Assembly: GCA_964386795.1 (NCBI GenBank)
Contig: CAYLUE010000018.1
Coordinates: 1-25,479, forward strand
Direction of reading: 5' to 3'
Length of the DNA: 25,479 nt
Source: TMED108 sp964386795
GTDB taxonomy: Bacteria; Fidelibacterota; Marinisomatia; Marinisomatales; TCS55
Below the pieces are notes generated by a model. It worked only from the letters and a program-made list of their open reading frames with translations, was not told the DNA's origin and searched no databases. The translations under genes were made by a program, and so were the position numbers. Each line of letters starts with the position of its first letter. Position 1 is the first letter of the stretch. This document shows, one piece after another, positions 23,894 through 25,479 of this stretch.

Positions 23894-25479
23894 ATGAAAA
23901 ATTTTATTACTATAACACTTTTATCATTTACTGTTTTAACTGCTCAGCCACCGAGATCGCAAAATAAAGATCTTAAATTCGTGTTTGAGCCTGAAACGGT
24001 TTCATTAAATATAGGCGAAACAAAAAAAATGACCGTTCGTTTGGTCGACTCTAAGGGTAAGCAAGCTAAAGGCATGTTTATGGTTAGAGGCCAAAGAAAA
24101 GCATTATCTGTGGAACCAAGAGTTAGTGATTCAACTGGCGTTGCTGAGATTACTGTCAAAGCATATAAAGGAGGAAAATTAGCAATTAGAGCGTATGCCA
24201 GAGGCGTAAAAGGAGGATTTGTTTCCGGGATGTTAAACATTGACGTTCCTGACCCACCATTAGATCGCATAGTTTTTGTTGATCCAGTAGATAAAGTCTA
24301 TACGAATACAAACGTCAGCTATTCAGCACAAGTATTTGATAAAGCAAATTTATTAAGAGAAGATGTTAAGGTGTCATACTCTACCAGTAATAAGCAAACT
24401 GCTGAATTTGATCGTTTCGGAAATTTAACTGTAAAAAAATCAGGAAAATTTTCTGTTATAGTAACAGCTGAAAACCTTAAAAAGACACTCAATATTCAAT
24501 CAGATAAAAACCCAGTAAAAAGACTCAAACTAGATAGCCCTTCTAATGAAATTCGAACAGGAGATGTGATCAAGTTTGATGCAAAACCTATGACTTCTCG
24601 AGGAAAATTGGTTAAAAACGTACCGGTTTCCTTTTCCTATACTGGCACAGCAGTGTACTCTGATGTATTTATAAATAATAAATCATCTGAATCAGTTGGG
24701 TTGCCCGCATCGGGATTAATTACTGAAGAAGGTAAGTTTGTCGCGGAGACACCAGGCATCTATACAATTACTGCCCAGACTAGTGGTTATTCTGCGATGG
24801 CAAAAGTTAAAGTAGTGCCTAGAAATGTTAAAAAAAGAATTGAAGTAGTTGGTCATGGAACTGTTACAAATCATCATACCTCAGACCTATGGGTATGGCC
24901 GGGCGTTGGAAAGCACAAAGGCAAAGATTTTGCAGTTACTGGAACACATAGTGCTGATGGTGAAGCTTATTTTTGGGATATTACAGATCCATCTAAGATG
25001 ACCATAATTGATACAATCAAAGTTGACGCGCGTACCGTAAATGATGTGAAAATAAGTGAAAATGGTCGTGTTGGAATTATTTCAAGAGAAGGCGCCTCTA
25101 ATCGTAAAAATGGACTTGTTATTCTTGATGTAACAGACCCATACAATGTAACCATAACCAAGATGTACGATGATGATTTAACGGGCGGAGTCCACAATGT
25201 ATTTATATATCAAGACCATGTATATGCACTTAGCGCTGGTACTAGGTATGATATCATCAATATTAGCGATCCAGAAAATCCATTTAGAGTGGGTTCTTAC
25301 GAGCTTGATACCCCAGGGCACAGCATTCATGATGTCTGGGTAGAAAACGGCATAGCCTACTCATCCAATTGGAGCGATGGAGTCCACATCGTTGATGTTG
25401 GAGGAATACCGCAAAAAGAACAATCAAGAGATAAGTCAAGTTTTAATCCCTTTTTAGCGCTTGCTGGAAAGGGTAGTCC
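23894..25479 (+). CDS. Secreted Ig-like/LVIVD beta-propeller protein, copy 2, C-terminus beyond window
   Basis: The frame is open from the ATG at 23894 to the window end (528 codons), with a signal peptide (MKNFITITLLSFTVLTAQ). The domain order is that of the upstream copy: three Ig-like regions then a propeller. Many propeller stretches are near-identical, for example KGKDFAVTGT, VDARTVNDVKIS and HSIHDVW-x-E-x-GIAYSSNW, whereas the Ig-like part is more diverged. One loop in the third Ig-like domain carries an insertion relative to copy 1 (IN-NKSSES-VG). About 160 residues should be missing. An ACGGAG ribosome site lies 7-12 bp before the ATG, and the 21-bp gap to copy 1 implies one operon from a tandem duplication. 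Confidence 0.88.
   Translation, partial: MKNFITITLLSFTVLTAQPPRSQNKDLKFVFEPETVSLNIGETKKMTVRLVDSKGKQAKGMFMVRGQRKALSVEPRVSDSTGVAEITVKAYKGGKLAIRAYARGVKGGFVSGMLNIDVPDPPLDRIVFVDPVDKVYTNTNVSYSAQVFDKANLLREDVKVSYSTSNKQTAEFDRFGNLTVKKSGKFSVIVTAENLKKTLNIQSDKNPVKRLKLDSPSNEIRTGDVIKFDAKPMTSRGKLVKNVPVSFSYTGTAVYSDVFINNKSSESVGLPASGLITEEGKFVAETPGIYTITAQTSGYSAMAKVKVVPRNVKKRIEVVGHGTVTNHHTSDLWVWPGVGKHKGKDFAVTGTHSADGEAYFWDITDPSKMTIIDTIKVDARTVNDVKISENGRVGIISREGASNRKNGLVILDVTDPYNVTITKMYDDDLTGGVHNVFIYQDHVYALSAGTRYDIINISDPENPFRVGSYELDTPGHSIHDVWVENGIAYSSNWSDGVHIVDVGGIPQKEQSRDKSSFNPFLALAGKGS

Overview
The window is AT-rich DNA from a Gram-negative bacterium. Many proteins carry signal peptides ending in ...AQ or ...SQ, there are lipoproteins, and several outer-membrane-barrel candidates end in Phe or Trp. 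Together with a GldL/GldM-like pair, proteins with Ig-like domains plus LVIVD propellers, and scarce Shine-Dalgarno motifs, this points to the Fibrobacteres-Chlorobi-Bacteroidetes neighbourhood. Candidatus Marinimicrobia (SAR406) is my best guess. The taxonomy is inference from protein style, not a database result. I saw no rRNA, tRNA, CRISPR array, phage gene or transposase.

Layout. Positions 1-2920 (minus) hold a nucleotide pyrophosphatase/phosphodiesterase-like lipoprotein followed by a sodium:solute symporter cut by the window start. A divergent S10 serine carboxypeptidase-like gene lies at 3011-4507 (plus). Positions 13610-4515 (minus) hold nine closely packed genes, the most interesting part of the window. 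In transcription order these are a zinc-ribbon membrane protein, a pilin-like protein, a ParA-type ATPase, a PilN-like protein with a large cytoplasmic extension, a PilO-PilP-like fusion, then after a 124-bp gap a GldL-like and a GldM-like protein, and finally two paralogous outer-membrane proteins. Positions 13611-14338 are a very AT-rich spacer without genes. At 14339-15750 (plus) a protein of unknown function is coupled to a single-domain asparaginase-like protein. An M24 peptidase (minus, 17077-15743) converges on it.

Positions 17188-21719 (plus) carry threonine synthase, a lipoprotein of the endonuclease/exonuclease/phosphatase family, a probable outer-membrane protein and a five-haem cytochrome c. 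Positions 21797-25479 (plus) carry two tandem secreted paralogues with Ig-like domains and an LVIVD-type beta-propeller; the second is cut by the window end.

Hypothesis. The nine-gene cluster combines parts resembling the type IV pilus/type II secretion inner-membrane platform (PilN, PilO, PilP/GspC, a pilin-like protein) with parts resembling the proton-driven GldL-GldM motor of type 9 secretion and gliding, plus a ParA-like positioning ATPase and two dedicated outer-membrane proteins. No PilB/PilT ATPase, PilC, PilM, PilQ, GldK, GldN or SprA is visible. It may therefore encode an undescribed trans-envelope machine powered by ion flow. The other possibility is two neighbouring modules, since the 124-bp gap has its own promoter-like element. 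The remaining genes look like ordinary metabolism, peptide and nucleotide scavenging, and surface proteins.
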